Shown: piece by piece, positions 45,368-55,969 of the stretch | How positions within the stretch are numbered: position 1 is the first letter of the stretch | Layout: the number at the start of each line of letters is the position of its first letter | Source of the DNA: Desulfobacterium sp. | GTDB lineage: Bacteria; Desulfobacterota; Desulfobacteria; Desulfobacterales; Desulfobacteraceae | Direction: 5' to 3' | NCBI GenBank assembly: GCA_030145245.1 | Contig: JAQYWC010000008.1 | Location: forward strand, 38,295 to 102,294 | DNA length: 64,000 nt | Made by a program: the position numbers and the translations under genes | Notes under the pieces: model-generated | Told to the model about the DNA's origin: nothing | The model's database searches: none | What the model saw: only the letters and a program-made list of their open reading frames with translations

Positions 45368-46780
45368 CTAGGAAAAGGCCACGGCCCGGAGGGTCTCCAC
45401 CTCTTTGACGCTCTTGGGTTTGGGTTTGCCCAGGACCCGGTGGCCCGTTGCCGTGATCAGATAGTTTTCCTCGTTTCTGATGCCGCCAAAATCCCTGTAC
45501 GCCATGAGCCGGTCATAGTTCAGGAACTCCGTGAACCGGTTCTCGCTCCGCCACAGGTCCATGAGTTCGGGAATGAAGTAGATGCCGGGCTCCACGGTCA
45601 GGACAAAGCCTTGTTCAAGCGGCCGTGCAAGGCGAAGGGACTTGAGGCCGAACTGCTCGCTCTTGGGCGTTCCGTCATACCCCACCCATTCCTCTCCCAG
45701 ATTTTCCATGTCATGGACATCCAGTCCCATCATGTGGCCCAGGCCGCAGGGAAAGAACATGGCATGGGCACCCGCTTCAACTGCGCTCTCCATATCTCCC
45801 TTCATGAGACCCAGATCTTTCATGCCCCGGGCGATCTCAAGGCAGGTGGCCAGGTGGATCTCCTTGAACGGTATGCCCGGCTTCAGCATGGAGACCGCCT
45901 TTTCATGGGCTTTCAGCACGGTCTCGTACACCTGGCGCTGGTTGTCGGTAAAGGTGGGGGCCACGGGAAAGGTGCTTGAGAGATCCCCGGCATAGCCCAT
46001 GGCGGTCTCGGCCCCTGCATCCAGGAGAAAGAGCTGCCCCTCTTTCAGGGTGTTGCCGTGGTCGTGGTTATGGAGGGTCTGGCCGTTGATGGTGGCAATG
46101 ATGGGAAAGGAGAGATGGTGGTTAAAAGCTTTGGCTAATCGCTCCACCTCGGCCGCCACCCGGCCCTCGGTCATGCCCGGCATGGCTGTCGTCATGGCGG
46201 TGGCGTGCATGCCCACGCTTGTGTTGACCGCCTTTTCGATCTCGGCCACCTCCTGGTCGGACTTGTAGATGCGCTGGTCCACCACGGCCCGGATGAGGGC
46301 CTGGGAGGCCATGGTGTCCATGGCGCACTGGGGAACCCCCATCAGTTCCATCAGCCTGAGTTTGTGGTGATGGCGATAGGGCGGCAGAAAATGGACCGGC
46401 CGGTTTTGCTGCCGTGCGCTGGTAAGCACCTCCTTGAGGTGGGCCAGGGGCTGGGTGTCGCTGATGCCGCTCTTTCCGGCCCGTTGGGAAATGGATGGCT
46501 GGGGACCCGTCCAGACAATCTGGTCGATGGTGTAGTCATCTCCAAACAGGATCTCATGGCCTGAGTCGCAGTCGATCAGGAGGGCCAGGTCGGGATGGCT
46601 GATGCCGGCATAATAGAGAAACGTGCTGTCCTGGCGGAAGCGGTAGCAGTTGTCGGCAAAATTCATGGGGCTCTCTCCATGGCCCAGGAGCAGGATCACT
46701 CCCCTGCCGATCTTTTTTTTCAGTGCATCCCTTCGATCCTGGTAGATCCCTTTGTTGAACATCTCGTTTTCATGGTCCAT
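45368..46780 (-). CDS. pepP: Aminopeptidase P (Xaa-Pro aminopeptidase)
   Basis: 470 residues. The creatinase N-terminal domain is followed by the pita-bread peptidase fold with metal ligands in LFLLDAGAE, YAGDLSSTFP, CGLGHMMGLDVHD, VEPGIYF and RNEENYLI. It removes N-terminal residues preceding proline, using two Mn ions, in the cytoplasm. AGGAGA precedes the ATG. It stands alone, ~180 bp upstream of the SNF2 operon on the same strand. Confidence 0.94.
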   Translation of the reverse strand: MDHENEMFNKGIYQDRRDALKKKIGRGVILLLGHGESPMNFADNCYRFRQDSTFLYYAGISHPDLALLIDCDSGHEILFGDDYTIDQIVWTGPQPSISQRAGKSGISDTQPLAHLKEVLTSARQQNRPVHFLPPYRHHHKLRLMELMGVPQCAMDTMASQALIRAVVDQRIYKSDQEVAEIEKAVNTSVGMHATAMTTAMPGMTEGRVAAEVERLAKAFNHHLSFPIIATINGQTLHNHDHGNTLKEGQLFLLDAGAETAMGYAGDLSSTFPVAPTFTDNQRQVYETVLKAHEKAVSMLKPGIPFKEIHLATCLEIARGMKDLGLMKGDMESAVEAGAHAMFFPCGLGHMMGLDVHDMENLGEEWVGYDGTPKSEQFGLKSLRLARPLEQGFVLTVEPGIYFIPELMDLWRSENRFTEFLNYDRLMAYRDFGGIRNEENYLITATGHRVLGKPKPKSVKEVETLRAVAFS

Positions 46781-47407
46781 GGTGCATTTCTCCTGGGTGA
46801 CGGTGGCTGGTTAACCTCTATAATGATTATGTTTTACTTGATCTTGAGATTTTGTTGATGTAAATACATTCGTTCTTATTATCAGCAAGCTGTCCCTTGA
46901 TTCAAGGAGAAAACAGGGAGATGGGCACGGGAATCGTTGAGCAGGGACGCAACAGCGGTCATCCGGGGTAACAGTTCTTATAACGGCATCTGAAGTCAAT
47001 GTACTGATCTTCGGGCTTTCCAAACCATACCTGTAAAAACGTCTTAAAGTGCATGGCGTACATTAGAGTATTTCGTATATTTGTAGGATTCTCATATTTG
47101 AGAATCGTCTCCATTGGGGGAAAACAAGATTTTAAATCGCAAGGGTCCTGGTATCTCTGGGACTTGGAATGCACGTGGGGGCTTGCACGTGGGGGGATTC
47201 TCTTTTAGGAGAATTACCTGGCCGGAACAGGGTCTGTAAAAATCGTATTTTTTTGCGGGTTTTCTTTAATATCAATGGGTTAAAAGATTTTGAAGCGCTT
47301 GGTCCCTATCTTGCTAAAATGAGTTGGATTCCTTTAAAAAAGGGATCTGTTTTGGATTAAACCAAAAACCGGGAGTTCAAGACCGGGAACATAGAGAAGT
47401 TGTTTTT
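46781..47407. other. Intergenic region upstream of chemosensory cluster
   Basis: 627 bp. A 20-bp dyad GATTCTCA-TATT-TGAGAATC lies at 47087-47106, and a direct repeat of TGCACGTGGGGG occurs at about 47170 and 47184. Two minus-strand ORFs (70 and 71 codons) have no recognised features. The length and dyads suggest regulatory input to the cluster. Confidence 0.5.
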
Positions 47408-49294
47408 ATGGCGAAGCGGTTAAATATTTTAGAGAAAAAGGGGCCCAGGGCGCAAGACAACCCCCTTCAGGATGGGATCGGCTCAGATCTGGTTTGTCGT
47501 CTCGCATCCATTGAAGAGGGCCTCATGGCCGTCAGTTTAAATGCAGAGCCGGATTTCATGGTGTTGGGTGAACGGCTTCAGCAAGGATATGGATTTGTTG
47601 CGGATTTGACCCGGGATACCATCGAAATTGCCGGCCTTATCAAAGGGGACTCAAACGGGAATACCCTGGAGCAGATTGAATCGTCCGTGAATCAATCCAT
47701 TGGCATGCTGAAAAAATGCCGTGACAAGGCGGTTTTAAAATCAAATCCCGTCAAAGCTGTCCAGGAGTATCTTGAACAGCTCAATTTTAAGCGAGGCGAA
47801 ATTGAAACCATTGCCAGGTACCTGAGGGCGGTTGCCCTGAATATTTTTATCGAATCCTCCCGGTCGGAAATCTCCGATGAAAATTTCTCCGTCATTGCCA
47901 GGGAGATCAAGCAGCTTTCGGAGAAGATCCTCCAAATTTCCAAAAAGATCCATGATTTCACCCTGGCATCAAAAGCGCTTTTTTCTTCCATGTACGGTGA
48001 GATAGAAAGTGGCATCGCCAAGATGACGAGCCTGGCAGACCTGGCAGAACAGTCTGCCGGCAATTCCATTGAAAAAACCGAACACCTGATGTGCTTTTCC
48101 CTTGGCATGGTTGAAGATGCCGGGGCCATGTCCAGTGGGATTTCCCAGGAGGTGGAAAAAGTCGTGATGGGGGTTCAGCTCCATGACTCCATGCGCCAGA
48201 GGATAGAACACATTGTTTCGGGATTAAAGGATGTTGAGTCCCTTTGCATCCAGGGGGACGCTTCCGTTGACCACGGCAACACCGATGATTTTACCACGGC
48301 CCATGCCATTATCGTTCTCCAGCTGGCACAGATAGAGCAGATCATCAGCGAGATCGACGGGGTGTACCAGGAAACCGGGATCGCCTTTGGGAACATCACA
48401 GATGACATCTCCTCCATGGCTCAAAATATTTCAAACATAGCTGACTCCAATACAAGACCGGGCCATGGCCGGCAAAGGGGCGATGATCCTTTTTCCCAGC
48501 TGTCATCGGATCTGACAAATATTCGGTCCCTTGAGAACCAGGGCTCGGATCTGGAAAATCGTCTGGTTGTCATCTATGAAAAAGCGTTTGAAACCGCCTC
48601 AACCCTGTCATCCCTGGCAGGAGACCTCCACCATATCAGCCAGGAGTCACAGAATAAGGCCCTGAACGCCATGATCGCAGCCAACCGCCTGGGGGACGGG
48701 GGAAGAACCCTTGCCGTGCTGGGCAGGGAGATGAGAGCCCTTTCAACCCAGGCAGAGGATTCCATTGCCGGTGTGAAAGAGATCATCGCATCCATTGTTT
48801 CTGCCATTGAGGGGGTTGAGTTCGAAAAAACATTTGACTCCGGGTCCGGCAGCTGTTCGGATCAGCCGGGAAACGCCCTGGACACTATCCTTGCTGCAGT
48901 CCTTGGGTTGTATGAACAGACAGGGGAGAGGGTCAGGGGGTTGAGCGACGTTTCGGACGCGTTGATTACCGCTGTCTCAGAGGCAAAAAACGGGCTTCAG
49001 TTTTTTCCCCTCATCTCTGCATCGCTGACATCCCAGATGGATCAGCTCAATGGGGTGAAAGATCTGTTGAGCCCGCTGATCGATGAAAAGGCGTCAGCTC
49101 AAATCGCAGATGCCTATATGGCTGAACGCTATACCATGGAGAAAGAGCGGGCCGTTCATAAAGAGAGCGTGGCAGGTATTTCCGGAAATTCCGGATTGGG
49201 TGAACAGGCGGGAGGTGTGGAACTCTTTGATGATGACGCCCCGGACGAGGGCTGTGGAACAGATGAGCTCGGAGATAATATCGAGCTGTTTTGA
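47408..49294 (+). CDS. Soluble MCP-like protein with two degenerate signalling hairpins
   Basis: 628 residues from the ATG at 47408 (GAGAAG upstream). There is no signal peptide or membrane helix; the protein is almost all coiled-coil helix. Two receptor-like hairpin tips are visible: RAVALNIFIESSRSEISDENF (about residue 150) and NKALNAMIAANRLGDGG (about residue 430), each with the ALN..I turn but without the consensus AARAGE. The C-terminus has two similar tails, GGVELFDDD and DNIELF. First gene of the chemosensory cluster, followed by STAS and cheY. It may be a divergent cytoplasmic receptor or adaptor for CheA. Confidence 0.7.
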   Translation: MAKRLNILEKKGPRAQDNPLQDGIGSDLVCRLASIEEGLMAVSLNAEPDFMVLGERLQQGYGFVADLTRDTIEIAGLIKGDSNGNTLEQIESSVNQSIGMLKKCRDKAVLKSNPVKAVQEYLEQLNFKRGEIETIARYLRAVALNIFIESSRSEISDENFSVIAREIKQLSEKILQISKKIHDFTLASKALFSSMYGEIESGIAKMTSLADLAEQSAGNSIEKTEHLMCFSLGMVEDAGAMSSGISQEVEKVVMGVQLHDSMRQRIEHIVSGLKDVESLCIQGDASVDHGNTDDFTTAHAIIVLQLAQIEQIISEIDGVYQETGIAFGNITDDISSMAQNISNIADSNTRPGHGRQRGDDPFSQLSSDLTNIRSLENQGSDLENRLVVIYEKAFETASTLSSLAGDLHHISQESQNKALNAMIAANRLGDGGRTLAVLGREMRALSTQAEDSIAGVKEIIASIVSAIEGVEFEKTFDSGSGSCSDQPGNALDTILAAVLGLYEQTGERVRGLSDVSDALITAVSEAKNGLQFFPLISASLTSQMDQLNGVKDLLSPLIDEKASAQIADAYMAERYTMEKERAVHKESVAGISGNSGLGEQAGGVELFDDDAPDEGCGTDELGDNIELF

Positions 49295-49308
49295 TATGGA
49301 GAAACACA

Positions 49309-49653
49309 ATGGAACATAAGATTGAGAAGAACGGCACGGTGACGACTCTGACGCTGGATGGTGATTTAACCATCGAGCACGCAGCTGCTCTGAAAAAGAT
49401 ACTTGCCACGGTTCTTTTTGAATCAACCCAAACGGTTGTTTGCCTTGACGACGTACGATGCATGGATCTTTCCTGCATCCAGCTCTTTTGTGCGGCAAAC
49501 CGTTCCTTTGAGAATAATGAAAAACGGTTGGCACCCCAAAGCTGCAACAGCCATGCGATTGAATCGGCGTTGCTCGAAGCCGGATTCAGCAGCAGTGGAG
49601 AGTGTCCTGAAAATTTTTGTGAAAAATGCTTTTGGAAAGGAGAGGTGGAATAA
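49309..49653 (+). CDS. STAS-domain protein
   Basis: 114 residues from the ATG at 49309, with GGAGAAACACA before it; an upstream in-frame ATG at 49291 overlaps the preceding gene and was not chosen. DGDLTIEHAAALKKIL and VRCMDLSCIQLFCAA match the anti-anti-sigma/STAS fold, with the conserved phosphorylatable Ser in DLS. The C-terminal CPENFCEKCFW has closely spaced cysteines. Its stop overlaps the cheY start (TAATG). STAS proteins in chemosensory clusters suggest an output other than, or in addition to, flagellar switching. Confidence 0.82.
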   Translation: MEHKIEKNGTVTTLTLDGDLTIEHAAALKKILATVLFESTQTVVCLDDVRCMDLSCIQLFCAANRSFENNEKRLAPQSCNSHAIESALLEAGFSSSGECPENFCEKCFWKGEVE

Positions 49654-50018
49654 TGACACAGACGATCATGACTGTGGACGATTCGGCAAGTGTTCGGCAG
49701 ATGGTGAGTTTTACCCTGAAGAGAGCCGGTTATGAAGTGGTTGAGGCCGTGGATGGCAAGGACGGGTTGAGAAAACTTGCCGGCGCAAAGATCAACATGA
49801 TCATCACTGACCTGAACATGCCCAACATGGACGGCATCGAGATGATTCGCAATGTCAGAGCCATGGCCCAATACAAATTTATCCCCATCATCCTGCTGAC
49901 GACCGAATCCCAGGATGACAAGAAAAAAGAGGGAAAAAAGGCCGGTGCCACCGGATGGATCATCAAGCCGTTTAAGCCTGAGCAGCTTCTTGCTGTGGTA
50001 AAGAAGGTCTTAAAATAG
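49653..50018 (+). CDS. cheY: CheY-type response regulator
   Basis: 121 residues, a single receiver domain. The acidic pocket is VDDS (Asp9-Asp10), the phosphoacceptor is Asp53 in IITDLNMPNMDG, with Thr83-Thr84 and Lys105 in IIKPFKP. It should be phosphorylated by the CheA encoded next. It is translated from an ATG that overlaps the STAS stop. A family-2 intergenic repeat follows it. Confidence 0.93.
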   Translation: MTQTIMTVDDSASVRQMVSFTLKRAGYEVVEAVDGKDGLRKLAGAKINMIITDLNMPNMDGIEMIRNVRAMAQYKFIPIILLTTESQDDKKKEGKKAGATGWIIKPFKPEQLLAVVKKVLK

Positions 50019-50028
50019 ATATGGGTTT

Positions 50029-50070
50029 TATAGATGTTTGCACTCGAATAGATACCAAATTACCTATTCT
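50029..50070 (+). repeat. Intergenic repeat family 2, copy 2
   Basis: 39 of 42 positions are identical to 6327-6368, about 43.7 kb away. GAATAG and CTATTC within it form a small inverted repeat. It lies just after cheY and 64 bp before cheA. Confidence 0.75.
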
Positions 50071-50133
50071 AATAAGAAATGGGATCTATTCATATGCGAT
50101 GAGCTATAAGCTGTTATCCCACAGGAGTTCCCT

Positions 50134-52215
50134 ATGAACGGGCAAGAAGAAGCCTTTAAGGAAGAAGCATACGAACTGCTTACAGAACTTGAAACCTCGT
50201 TGCTGGAACTGGAGAATAATCCCCACGACATGGAGCAGGTGGGCCGGGTATTCAGGGCAATGCATACCATCAAGGGCTCCGGGGCAATGTTTGGTTTTGA
50301 TGCCATCGCGGATTTTACCCACAACGTTGAAACCGTATTTGACCTGGTGCGTGGCGGAGAGATCCATGTAACAAAGGATCTTGTCAACCTGACCCTGTCC
50401 GCAAGGGATCATATAAAGGATCTCCTGGATGGCCACGGTAAAGAAGATGAGAGCCTTGAAACTGAGATCATCGCCTCGCTTCAGGCGTTGCTGCCGGCCC
50501 CTGAACCCCGGGAAGGGACAGCGGCCGGCGTGATTCCCCTGGACAGCCCCGAAGAGGAGCCGGACGTCGTCTCTCCCCTGCAGACCTATATGATACGGTT
50601 CTGCCCGGCCCTGGATCTCTTTGCAACCGGGACAAATCCCATCCCCCTCCTGGATGAACTCCGGGAGATGGGGGAGTGCAGCGTCACCCCCCATACCGAG
50701 AACCTTCCCATGCTGGAAGATATCGATCCCGAAGCCTGTTACATCTTCTGGGACATTATCCTGACCACGGATCAGGGAGAGAACGCCATCCGGGATGTTT
50801 TCATCTTTGTGGAGGATGAGTGCGATCTTTTCATCGATCTCATTGACAATGATGAAGCGTTTGACGTGGATGAGCAAAACTGTGACAAGCTAGGCGAGAT
50901 CCTGGTCAAACGGGGGGAACTGTCCGGTGATTCGCTTGACAAGGCCCTTGAAGAGCAGAATCTCCTGGGGGAGATCCTGGTAAAGGAGAGGGCGGTCAGC
51001 CAGGCATCGGTCAGCTCGGCCCTGGCTGAACAGGCGGCGGTTAAAAAGCAGATCGCAAGGCGCAGGGAGGCGGTCCAGAACACCAGCATCCGGGTGGCGG
51101 CGGACAAGCTTGATCACCTTGTGGATCTTGTGGGGGAGCTTGTGACGGTCCAGGCGCGCCTCAGCCAGAAGGCCACCATGGAGAGCGATCCTGACCTTGT
51201 TTCCATTGCCGAGGAGGTGGAGATGCTGGCCAGTGGTCTTCGGGACAACGCCATGAGCATGCGCATGCTTCAGATCGGCACCACGTTTTCCACCTTTAAA
51301 CGCCTGGTGCGGGATCTTTCAAACGATCTGGGAAAACAGATGGAGCTGACCACCTCGGGGGAGGAAACTGAGCTTGACAAAACAGTGATCGAGAAACTCA
51401 AAGACCCCCTGGTGCATATCATCCGAAACAGCATCGACCACGGCATTGAGATGCCCGACGTCAGAAAAGAGGCGGGAAAAGAGGAGACCGGCACCATTCA
51501 CCTTGCGGCCGAGCATGCCGGCGGGAATGTATTGATCCGGATAGCGGACAACGGCAAGGGGCTTGATCCTGTGGTGATCCGGGCCAAGGCTGTGGAAAAG
51601 GGGCTCATGGCCCAGGACGCCGACCTCAGTGAAAAGGAGATCAACAACCTGGTCTTTGCCCCCGGGTTTTCAACGGCAAGTGAGGTCACGGATCTTTCCG
51701 GCCGGGGCGTGGGCATGGACGTGGTCAAACGGAGCATCGAGGAGCTGGGGGGCAGCATCGATATGGAGAGCCAAAAAGGAGGCGGCACCACCATCACCCT
51801 TAAGCTTCCCCTGACCCTGGCCATCATCGAAGGGCTGCTTGTGACCCTGGGAAAGGGATATTTCATATTTCCCCTCATCTCTGTTGAAGAGTGTGTGGAG
51901 CTGCCCCGGGATGAAGCCGGAAAAAAGTCAGGGCTTTTGAACGTCAGGGGGGAGATGGTGCCCTACATACGGCTGCGGGAAGAGTATGGAATAGACGAGA
52001 CGCAGCCTGAGCTCGAACATGTGGTCATCATGGAAACAAATGAAAAAAGAGTCGGTTTTGTGGTGGACAGTGTTGTGGGAAGCCAGCAGGCTGTCATAAA
52101 AAAGATGGGCAATGCCTTTAGGAATGCCCCAGATATATCCGGGGCCACCATTCTTGGTAATGGTTCTGTGGCCTTGATCGTGGATGTGAATAAAATCTTG
52201 GATTTGAGATTTTAA
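50134..52215 (+). CDS. cheA: Chemotaxis histidine kinase CheA
   Basis: 693 residues. HPt domain with phosphorylated His44 ([10 protein letters not shown]). A regulatory segment (about 150-230) resembles alpha-proteobacterial CheA P2-like domains. Two LGEILVK repeats precede the dimer helix (about 300-370). The ATPase has [22 protein letters not shown] and [10 protein letters not shown], and the C-terminal CheW-like domain completes it. AGGAG precedes the ATG. It phosphorylates CheY and CheB from this cluster. Confidence 0.95.
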   Translation: MNGQEEAFKEEAYELLTELETSLLELENNPHDMEQVGRVFRAMHTIKGSGAMFGFDAIADFTHNVETVFDLVRGGEIHVTKDLVNLTLSARDHIKDLLDGHGKEDESLETEIIASLQALLPAPEPREGTAAGVIPLDSPEEEPDVVSPLQTYMIRFCPALDLFATGTNPIPLLDELREMGECSVTPHTENLPMLEDIDPEACYIFWDIILTTDQGENAIRDVFIFVEDECDLFIDLIDNDEAFDVDEQNCDKLGEILVKRGELSGDSLDKALEEQNLLGEILVKERAVSQASVSSALAEQAAVKKQIARRREAVQNTSIRVAADKLDHLVDLVGELVTVQARLSQKATMESDPDLVSIAEEVEMLASGLRDNAMSMRMLQIGTTFSTFKRLVRDLSNDLGKQMELTTSGEETELDKTVIEKLKDPLVHIIRNSIDHGIEMPDVRKEAGKEETGTIHLAAEHAGGNVLIRIADNGKGLDPVVIRAKAVEKGLMAQDADLSEKEINNLVFAPGFSTASEVTDLSGRGVGMDVVKRSIEELGGSIDMESQKGGGTTITLKLPLTLAIIEGLLVTLGKGYFIFPLISVEECVELPRDEAGKKSGLLNVRGEMVPYIRLREEYGIDETQPELEHVVIMETNEKRVGFVVDSVVGSQQAVIKKMGNAFRNAPDISGATILGNGSVALIVDVNKILDLRF

Positions 52216-52246
52216 CCCGGGTGATGCCGGAGAAGAGGAGTCATAT

Positions 52247-55246
52247 ATGTTGAAGATAAAAAATATTAAGGTGAAGCCAAAGCTCGTTGGATTGTTCCTG
52301 ATCATCGGTCTGGTTCCCATGGCCATCGGCGGATGGTGGGCAGGTCACCTGGCAAGCAAGGCCCTTACCGGACAGGCATTTGATAAGCTTGAAGCCGTTC
52401 GGGTCATCAAGAATAAACAGGTTGATAAGTTTTTTGTGGATCGGGAAGGGGATATGAATGGTCTTGTTGAGACCGTTGATATCTTGAAACAGGAGGCGTT
52501 CAACAAGCTTGAATCGATCCAGGAGCTGAAGGCCGCCCAAGTCAAAGAGTTGTTTGCCAAGGTGAATACCGATGTGGTGGCCCTGTCTGAAAGCGAAGAT
52601 GTTTTGCAGATGTTCGGGCAGCTTAAAAATTACCACGATGAGATGCGCACCGGTGCCGCTGAAGGCTACGATATCTCAACCCCGGCCTATAAGAAAATTT
52701 ACAGGGAACATTCAGCCTACCTGAACAATTACGTTGAGAAATATGGTTACAATGACATGGCCCTCATGTGTGGCGCCCACGGCCATGTGATGTACACCCA
52801 GGCAGGGGAGTCGGACCTGGGAACCAATCTGAAGCACGGGCCTTATAAGAATGAGGGGCTGGCCCGGCTGTGGTCCAGGGTGGTTGAAACCAGGGGGGTG
52901 GTGATAGAAGACTTCTCCGCCTATACCCCCCGCAGTGGACGGCAGGCAGCCTTTATCGGCGCGCCTGTAGAGGATGCCTCCGGCAGGGTCATCGGTGTTG
53001 TTGCCCTGGAGATCCCGGCCAAAGCCATCAACACCATTGCCCAGCGGCGTTTTGGCATGGGCAAGACGGGTGAAACCTATGTGGTCGGACAAGTGGGGGA
53101 TAAAACCCTTTTCCGAAGTGACCTTGTGACCATGGGCGGGGGCAAACTTGTCACCGGGTATGACATCAGTAAAGATGTTACGGGTTATATGGCAGAGGCC
53201 TTTTCCGGCAGGAAGGGCAGGGGGGTCTATTCCGACTCCACCGGTAAACTTGTCATGGTGAATTATGAGCCCCTTAATATTAGTGGGCTTAACTGGGCCA
53301 TGATCTCAAAGATAGATCTTGAAGAGGCCATTGCACCCCGGCTTGCCGGGGCTTCCGAGGACTATTACACCCGCTATATCAGCAAGGCCGGCTATGAAGA
53401 TCTCTATCTGATCCATCCCAAGGGCAACGTGTTTTACACGGTTACCCATGGGGCTGATTACGATTCAAATATGGTCTCCGGGAAATATGGAGGGTCCGGA
53501 CTTGGCAAGCTCGTCAAAAAGGTGCTGAAAACCAAGGCGTACGGGATTGCGGATTTTGAGCTCTATGCGCCGGACAACAACGATCCCTATGCTTTTATTG
53601 CCCGGCCCGTGCTGGACAGCAAAGGCAATGTGGAGCTGATCGTTGCCCTCCAGGTGCAGATCAGCTGGATCAATGCCATCATGAACGAGCGCACGGGAAT
53701 GGGTAATACAGGAGAGATCTACCTTGTGGGAAGCGACAATCTCATGCGGAACGATTCCCTGCTTGATCCTGACTTTACGGTCAAGTCCTCCTTTCTAAAT
53801 CCTGCCAAGGGAACGGTGGATACCACCTCCACCAAGAAAGCCTTGGCCGGTGAGACCGGCAAGGAGTTCCGGTTGGACTACCGGGACAAATGGGTGCTGT
53901 CCGTATTTGCCCCCATCAAGGTGGCTGATACCACCTGGTGTATTGTGGGTGAAGTGGAAAAGGACGAGATTGTTGAGCCCATCAATAAACTCCTTTTCTC
54001 CATCTGCATGATGGGTATTGCCATGGCGGGCATTGTGGCGTTCATCGCCCTGTTTGTTGCTGGCGGTATTGTCAGGCCGATCCTCAAGAGTGTTGCCGTT
54101 GCCAAAGCCGTATCGGACGGAGATCTCAGTGTGTCCTCCGATGTGGATCAGAAGGATGAGATCGGTATCCTGTCGGACGCCATGAACCGCATGGTGGCAA
54201 ACCTCAAGGATACGGCCCAGGTGGCTGAACAGATCTCCAACGGGGATCTCAACGTGAGCGTGAATATTCTGTCTGAAAAAGATCTCCTGGGCCATGCCCT
54301 GGACAAGATGGTGAACAACCTGAGTTCTACGGTCTCCGAGGTGAAAACAGGGTCGGACAATGTGGCTTCAGGCAGTGTGGCCTTAAGCTCGGCGTCCGAG
54401 CAGTTGTCCCAGGGGGCAACGGAACAGGCCGCCGCCGCTGAAGAGGCCTCCTCCTCCATGGAGCAGATGGCATCCAACATCCGGCAGAATGCGGAAAATG
54501 CCCAGCAGACGGAACGGCTGGCCATCCAGGCGGCTGACGATGCTGAAACCGGCGGAAAAGCCGTGGGCAAAACCGTCAATGCCATGAAGGAGATTGCTGA
54601 AAAGATCTCCATCATCGAGGAGATCTCCCGCCAGACCAACATGCTGGCATTGAACGCCGCCATTGAGGCGGCCCGGGCCGGCGAGCACGGCAAGGGGTTT
54701 GCCGTGGTGGCCGATGCCGTAAGAAAGCTTGCGGAACGGAGTCAGGCAGCTGCCGCAGAGATCTCCAACCTGTCGGTGTCCAGTGTTGAGATCGCTGAGA
54801 ATGCAGGCGAGATGCTCCAGAAGATCGTGCCGGATATCAAGCGGACAGCAGAGCTGGTCCAGGAGATAAACGCGGCCTCCAATGAGCAGAACTCCGGTTC
54901 AGAGCAGATCAACCAGGCCCTTTTGCAGCTTGACCAGGTGATCCAGCAGAATGCCTCTGCTGCCGAGGAGATGTCGGCCACGGCCGAGGAGCTATCGGCC
55001 CAGGCAGAGCAGCTCCAGGGATCCATCGGTTTCTTCAAGGTAGGGACCAGCGATGATGCCCGCCAGATCAAACCGTCTGTCCAGGTTGAGGCTGTGGCAA
55101 AAGCTGCTGATAAAACCGCTGGAATGAGGCCTGTGGCTGTATCGGGCAAGCGGAAAAAATCAGGTGCCGTAAGCGGGATTACCCTGGATCTGGGTGATGA
55201 TCTGGGTGAAGGGGATGCCATGGATGCGGAGTTTGAGAGGTATTAG
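52247..55246 (+). CDS. Large methyl-accepting chemotaxis protein with two Cache-type sensors
   Basis: 999 residues, much longer than typical receptors. A helix (about 16-35) precedes two successive periplasmic Cache-like units (about 85-360 and 370-575), the second similar to the receptor at 513-2597. A helix (about 583-605), HAMP and signalling domain follow, with hairpin core [20 protein letters not shown]. After the coiled coil, about 50 residues of flexible tail end in DAEFERY, a possible tether for adaptation enzymes (inference). GAGGAG precedes the ATG. It is the receptor embedded in the cheA-cheW operon, so probably the main input. Confidence 0.94.
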   Translation: MLKIKNIKVKPKLVGLFLIIGLVPMAIGGWWAGHLASKALTGQAFDKLEAVRVIKNKQVDKFFVDREGDMNGLVETVDILKQEAFNKLESIQELKAAQVKELFAKVNTDVVALSESEDVLQMFGQLKNYHDEMRTGAAEGYDISTPAYKKIYREHSAYLNNYVEKYGYNDMALMCGAHGHVMYTQAGESDLGTNLKHGPYKNEGLARLWSRVVETRGVVIEDFSAYTPRSGRQAAFIGAPVEDASGRVIGVVALEIPAKAINTIAQRRFGMGKTGETYVVGQVGDKTLFRSDLVTMGGGKLVTGYDISKDVTGYMAEAFSGRKGRGVYSDSTGKLVMVNYEPLNISGLNWAMISKIDLEEAIAPRLAGASEDYYTRYISKAGYEDLYLIHPKGNVFYTVTHGADYDSNMVSGKYGGSGLGKLVKKVLKTKAYGIADFELYAPDNNDPYAFIARPVLDSKGNVELIVALQVQISWINAIMNERTGMGNTGEIYLVGSDNLMRNDSLLDPDFTVKSSFLNPAKGTVDTTSTKKALAGETGKEFRLDYRDKWVLSVFAPIKVADTTWCIVGEVEKDEIVEPINKLLFSICMMGIAMAGIVAFIALFVAGGIVRPILKSVAVAKAVSDGDLSVSSDVDQKDEIGILSDAMNRMVANLKDTAQVAEQISNGDLNVSVNILSEKDLLGHALDKMVNNLSSTVSEVKTGSDNVASGSVALSSASEQLSQGATEQAAAAEEASSSMEQMASNIRQNAENAQQTERLAIQAADDAETGGKAVGKTVNAMKEIAEKISIIEEISRQTNMLALNAAIEAARAGEHGKGFAVVADAVRKLAERSQAAAAEISNLSVSSVEIAENAGEMLQKIVPDIKRTAELVQEINAASNEQNSGSEQINQALLQLDQVIQQNASAAEEMSATAEELSAQAEQLQGSIGFFKVGTSDDARQIKPSVQVEAVAKAADKTAGMRPVAVSGKRKKSGAVSGITLDLGDDLGEGDAMDAEFERY

Positions 55247-55315
55247 GGGGCGAATAATGGTGAAAAGAGATCTGTTTGAAAAAAGAGTTATCAATCCCAG
55301 GGGGAGTATCTGTAT

Positions 55316-55855
55316 ATGACCATTGAAGGGATCACCCAGACAGGCCAGTATCTTGCGTTTATGCTTGACCAGGAGGTCTATGCCCTGGATATTATGCAGG
55401 TGCGTGAGGTGCTGGATTATACGGAGATCACCAAGGTGCCCAGGATGCCGGATTTCATGCGCGGTGTGATCAACCTGAGGGGCGGTGTTGTACCGGTGGT
55501 GGATCTGCGGTTTAAATTCGGGATGCCGGCAACGGAAAAGAGTGTCAACACCTGCATCATCATCATGGAGAACATCATTGAGGGTGAAACCACCCTGATC
55601 GGTGCCCTGGCTGATTCGGTCAGGGAGGTGCTTGACCTGGAACCGGATCAGATAGAGCCTGCACCGAAACTGGGCACACGGCTCAAGACCGGGTTTATCA
55701 AAGGGATGGGAAAAAAGAACGATGAGTTCATCATCCTTCTGGACATCGAGCGGGTTTTTTCTGCGGATGAACTCTCGGGTGTGAACGACGCCGAAGCCCT
55801 GCCTGACCAGGATATGGAGGTGTCAGGGGAGACCGAAAGTCCCCTGGATACCTGA
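55316..55855 (+). CDS. cheW: Chemotaxis adaptor CheW
   Basis: 179 residues, one CheW domain. QYLAFMLDQEVYALDIMQVREVLDY, MRGVINLRGGVVPVVDLRFKFG and the conserved GMGKKNDEFIILLDIERVF segment are present; a 30-residue acidic tail follows. It couples receptors to CheA. GGGGGAG precedes the ATG. Confidence 0.95.
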   Translation: MTIEGITQTGQYLAFMLDQEVYALDIMQVREVLDYTEITKVPRMPDFMRGVINLRGGVVPVVDLRFKFGMPATEKSVNTCIIIMENIIEGETTLIGALADSVREVLDLEPDQIEPAPKLGTRLKTGFIKGMGKKNDEFIILLDIERVFSADELSGVNDAEALPDQDMEVSGETESPLDT

Positions 55856-55886
55856 TTTTTTTACAAGAGTATGTTTTTTGAAACAG

Positions 55887-55926
55887 TGCCGGCACCCACC
55901 CTTTGCATGAAGGGCGGGTGCCGGCA
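55887..55926 (+). terminator. Hairpin between cheW and cheR
   Basis: A ~17-bp stem, TGCCGGCACCC..CCCTT with its complement and one mismatch, closes on TGCATG. No T-run follows, so it may modulate or protect the transcript rather than end it fully. Confidence 0.5.
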
Positions 55927-55969
55927 AACGACGTTTTCCCGGGCCTGTTTCCGGGACGAGGAAGAGTGA

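Noticed and set aside
46959..47174. 71-codon minus-strand ORF before the chemosensory cluster
   Set aside because: No family match that I recognise, and it spans the dyad at 47087; treated as non-coding.
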